Assembly (NCBI GenBank): GCA_023134875.1
Contig: JAGLUH010000423.1
Span: forward strand, 1-6,928
DNA length: 6,928 nt
Direction: 5' to 3'
Source: Candidatus Zixiibacteriota bacterium
Lineage (GTDB): Bacteria; Zixibacteria; MSB-5A5; CAIYYT01
The notes beneath the pieces were generated by a model. That model saw only the letters and a list, made by a program, of their open reading frames with translations. It ran no database searches and was not told the DNA's origin. Both the position numbers and the translations under genes were made by a program. Position 1 is the first letter of the stretch, and each line of letters starts with the position of its first letter. Shown one piece after another: positions 5,957 to 6,928 of the stretch.

Positions 5957-6466
5957 ATGGCAATGGAAAAGGTTTTTGTGAGGTTCGTCTGCGACAACAC
6001 GGTCGGCAAGCTGGCGCGGCTGCTGCGCATGGCCGGTTTCGATACCGCCTATGTGGTCGACAATGATGTTGGCCGCGTAATTGCTCTTTGCCGTGAAGAG
6101 GATAGGAAAATCGTCTCGCGCAACAGCAGATACGCCGAACTGGTGCTGGCCGACAACTTCTATCATGTCAAAGTCGATAATCCTGAGGAGCAATTCTGTC
6201 AGGTAGTTATCGATCTCAAATTGACGCTTTCCACCAATCACTTCCTCTCACGTTGTCTCAATTGTAACCGGGAGCTTGAAGAGATCAATAAGGCCGACAT
6301 TAAAGAGCACGTTTTCCCTTATGTATTCAAGACACAGGAGCGTTTTTCTACCTGTCCTAACTGTAATAGGATATTCTGGCAGGCCACTCATGCGCGTGCC
6401 ATTAAAGAAAAGCTGCTGAAGCTTAAGTCGGCAGTTGACCGGAGGCGGCAGGCTGCGGCTGATTAA
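5957..6466 (+). CDS. Mut7-C RNase-domain protein (PIN-like domain plus zinc ribbon)
   Basis: This is a complete 169-residue protein matching the Mut7-C family (former DUF82), a PIN-like predicted RNase fold joined to a zinc ribbon. The N-terminal domain (about 6-92) has the hallmark FVCDNTVGKLARLLRMAGFDT, with Asp13 as the expected first acidic active-site residue, then VVDNDVGRVIALCREEDRKI. The zinc ribbon uses CLNC (Cys100/103) and CPNC (Cys133/136), followed by RIFWQATH where relatives have a YWKGSH-like motif. The strand that normally reads T-R-D reads SRN, so the expected catalytic Asp is Asn56. The product may therefore bind RNA without cutting it, or cut weakly; that is inference. Start 5957 has GAAGAG 10 nt upstream; ATG 5963 is an alternative. 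Its last 44 bp overlap the 3' end of the convergent GH57 gene. Function in bacteria is poorly known. Confidence 0.88.
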   Translation: MAMEKVFVRFVCDNTVGKLARLLRMAGFDTAYVVDNDVGRVIALCREEDRKIVSRNSRYAELVLADNFYHVKVDNPEEQFCQVVIDLKLTLSTNHFLSRCLNCNRELEEINKADIKEHVFPYVFKTQERFSTCPNCNRIFWQATHARAIKEKLLKLKSAVDRRRQAAAD

Positions 6467-6928
6467 GCGGATTCTTCTTGCGCAGGCGGCTGAAAAATTC
6501 CATTCCCAGCTTCCATTCCTTCCCCGCCGCCAGCTTGAACCGCCAGTGAGGCAGCACGATTAGACCCTGATAAACCTTCTCGAAACCACCTTCCGACAAT
6601 GACACCGTCCAGAGGGGATGCGACCAGATGGTTGCCGGCTGATCCAGAGCAAATCCCGCCTGGCAATCATAGAGATTGCTGCTGATTGCAAAGCGGTGCT
6701 TCTCCATGACTGCCGCTTCAACTTCAGCCTGAAGTATACCCTTGTCGTCGGTTTCGATTGCAGACTCCGTAGCCGGAAAGGTGAAACCGCCGAAAACCAG
6801 TTCGATACCGAAATGAAGATCGACCGGTCGATCATGCTTGTTGTGGATGCGATATCCAATCGACACTGTGTCACTATTACTGCCAAAGCGGAAGGTCTTG
6901 GTTACCTCCAGAGGTGTCCGTTCTTCAC
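6423..6928 (-). CDS. GH57 glycoside hydrolase (alpha-amylase/4-alpha-glucanotransferase type), C-terminal part
   Basis: The frame is open from the window edge to TAA at 6425-6423, giving 167 codons of a longer protein; the first full codon is at 6926-6924. The sequence matches the C-terminal beta-domain (DUF1926-like) of GH57 enzymes, which remodel or degrade alpha-glucans: TKTFRFGSNSDTVSIGYRI, then FGIELVFGG, and the strong marker LWTVSLSEGGFEKVYQGLIV followed by LPHWRFKL. The GTG at 6866 is inside the domain and is not the real start. The catalytic barrel lies outside the window, so activity cannot be judged. The last ~20 residues (from about FFSRLRKKN, rich in Pro, Gln and Ala) are a low-complexity tail. 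They are encoded partly in the region overlapping the convergent Mut7-C gene. Confidence 0.75.
   Translation of the reverse strand, partial: EERTPLEVTKTFRFGSNSDTVSIGYRIHNKHDRPVDLHFGIELVFGGFTFPATESAIETDDKGILQAEVEAAVMEKHRFAISSNLYDCQAGFALDQPATIWSHPLWTVSLSEGGFEKVYQGLIVLPHWRFKLAAGKEWKLGMEFFSRLRKKNPLNQPQPAASGQLPT

Overview
This is a bacterial window of mid-range GC by eye. It holds eight gene loci, packed tightly and on both strands, with no RNA gene, CRISPR array, transposase or phage gene that I can recognise. The start of a lipoprotein with a textbook lipobox implies a bacterial cell envelope. Strong GGAGG-type ribosome sites precede some genes, while others have none. The mix (lipoprotein with an Ig-like fold, double-receiver regulator, GH57 enzyme, Mut7-C protein) looks like an uncultured, deep-branching Gram-negative lineage, perhaps of the FCB/Zixibacteria kind. 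That placement is a guess; no marker gene is present.

Layout. Positions 1-284 (-) hold the N-terminal part of a lipoprotein. Positions 396-1823 (-) are a complete NAD(P)-dependent aldehyde dehydrogenase. A 155-bp gap (1824-1978) is full of inverted and direct repeats. Positions 1979-3040 (-) are a complete MalK/UgpC-type sugar ABC ATPase with no permease or binding protein nearby. After a 125-bp divergent gap, 3166-3900 (+) encodes a regulator made of two receiver domains and nothing else. Positions 3911-4484 (-) are an inositol monophosphatase-like gene that is damaged at both ends. Positions 4495-5912 (-) look like one secreted-protein gene split by a frameshift into a signal-peptide fragment (5571-5912) and a beta-rich C-terminal fragment (4495-5517, open back to 5625). 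Positions 5957-6466 (+) encode a Mut7-C (PIN-like, zinc ribbon) protein. Its 3' end overlaps the convergent C-terminal end of a GH57 glycoside hydrolase (6423-6928, -), which runs off the window.

The genes do not form one obvious pathway. The ABC ATPase, the GH57 enzyme and perhaps the aldehyde dehydrogenase fit carbohydrate uptake and turnover, but nothing in the sequence links them. The most noteworthy signals are the lesions between about 3.9 and 5.6 kb (frameshifted C-terminus, missing N-terminus, split secreted gene), the repeat-rich leader of the aldehyde dehydrogenase, and the Asp-to-Asn change at a presumed catalytic site of the Mut7-C protein. I did not find a convincing new multi-gene system.
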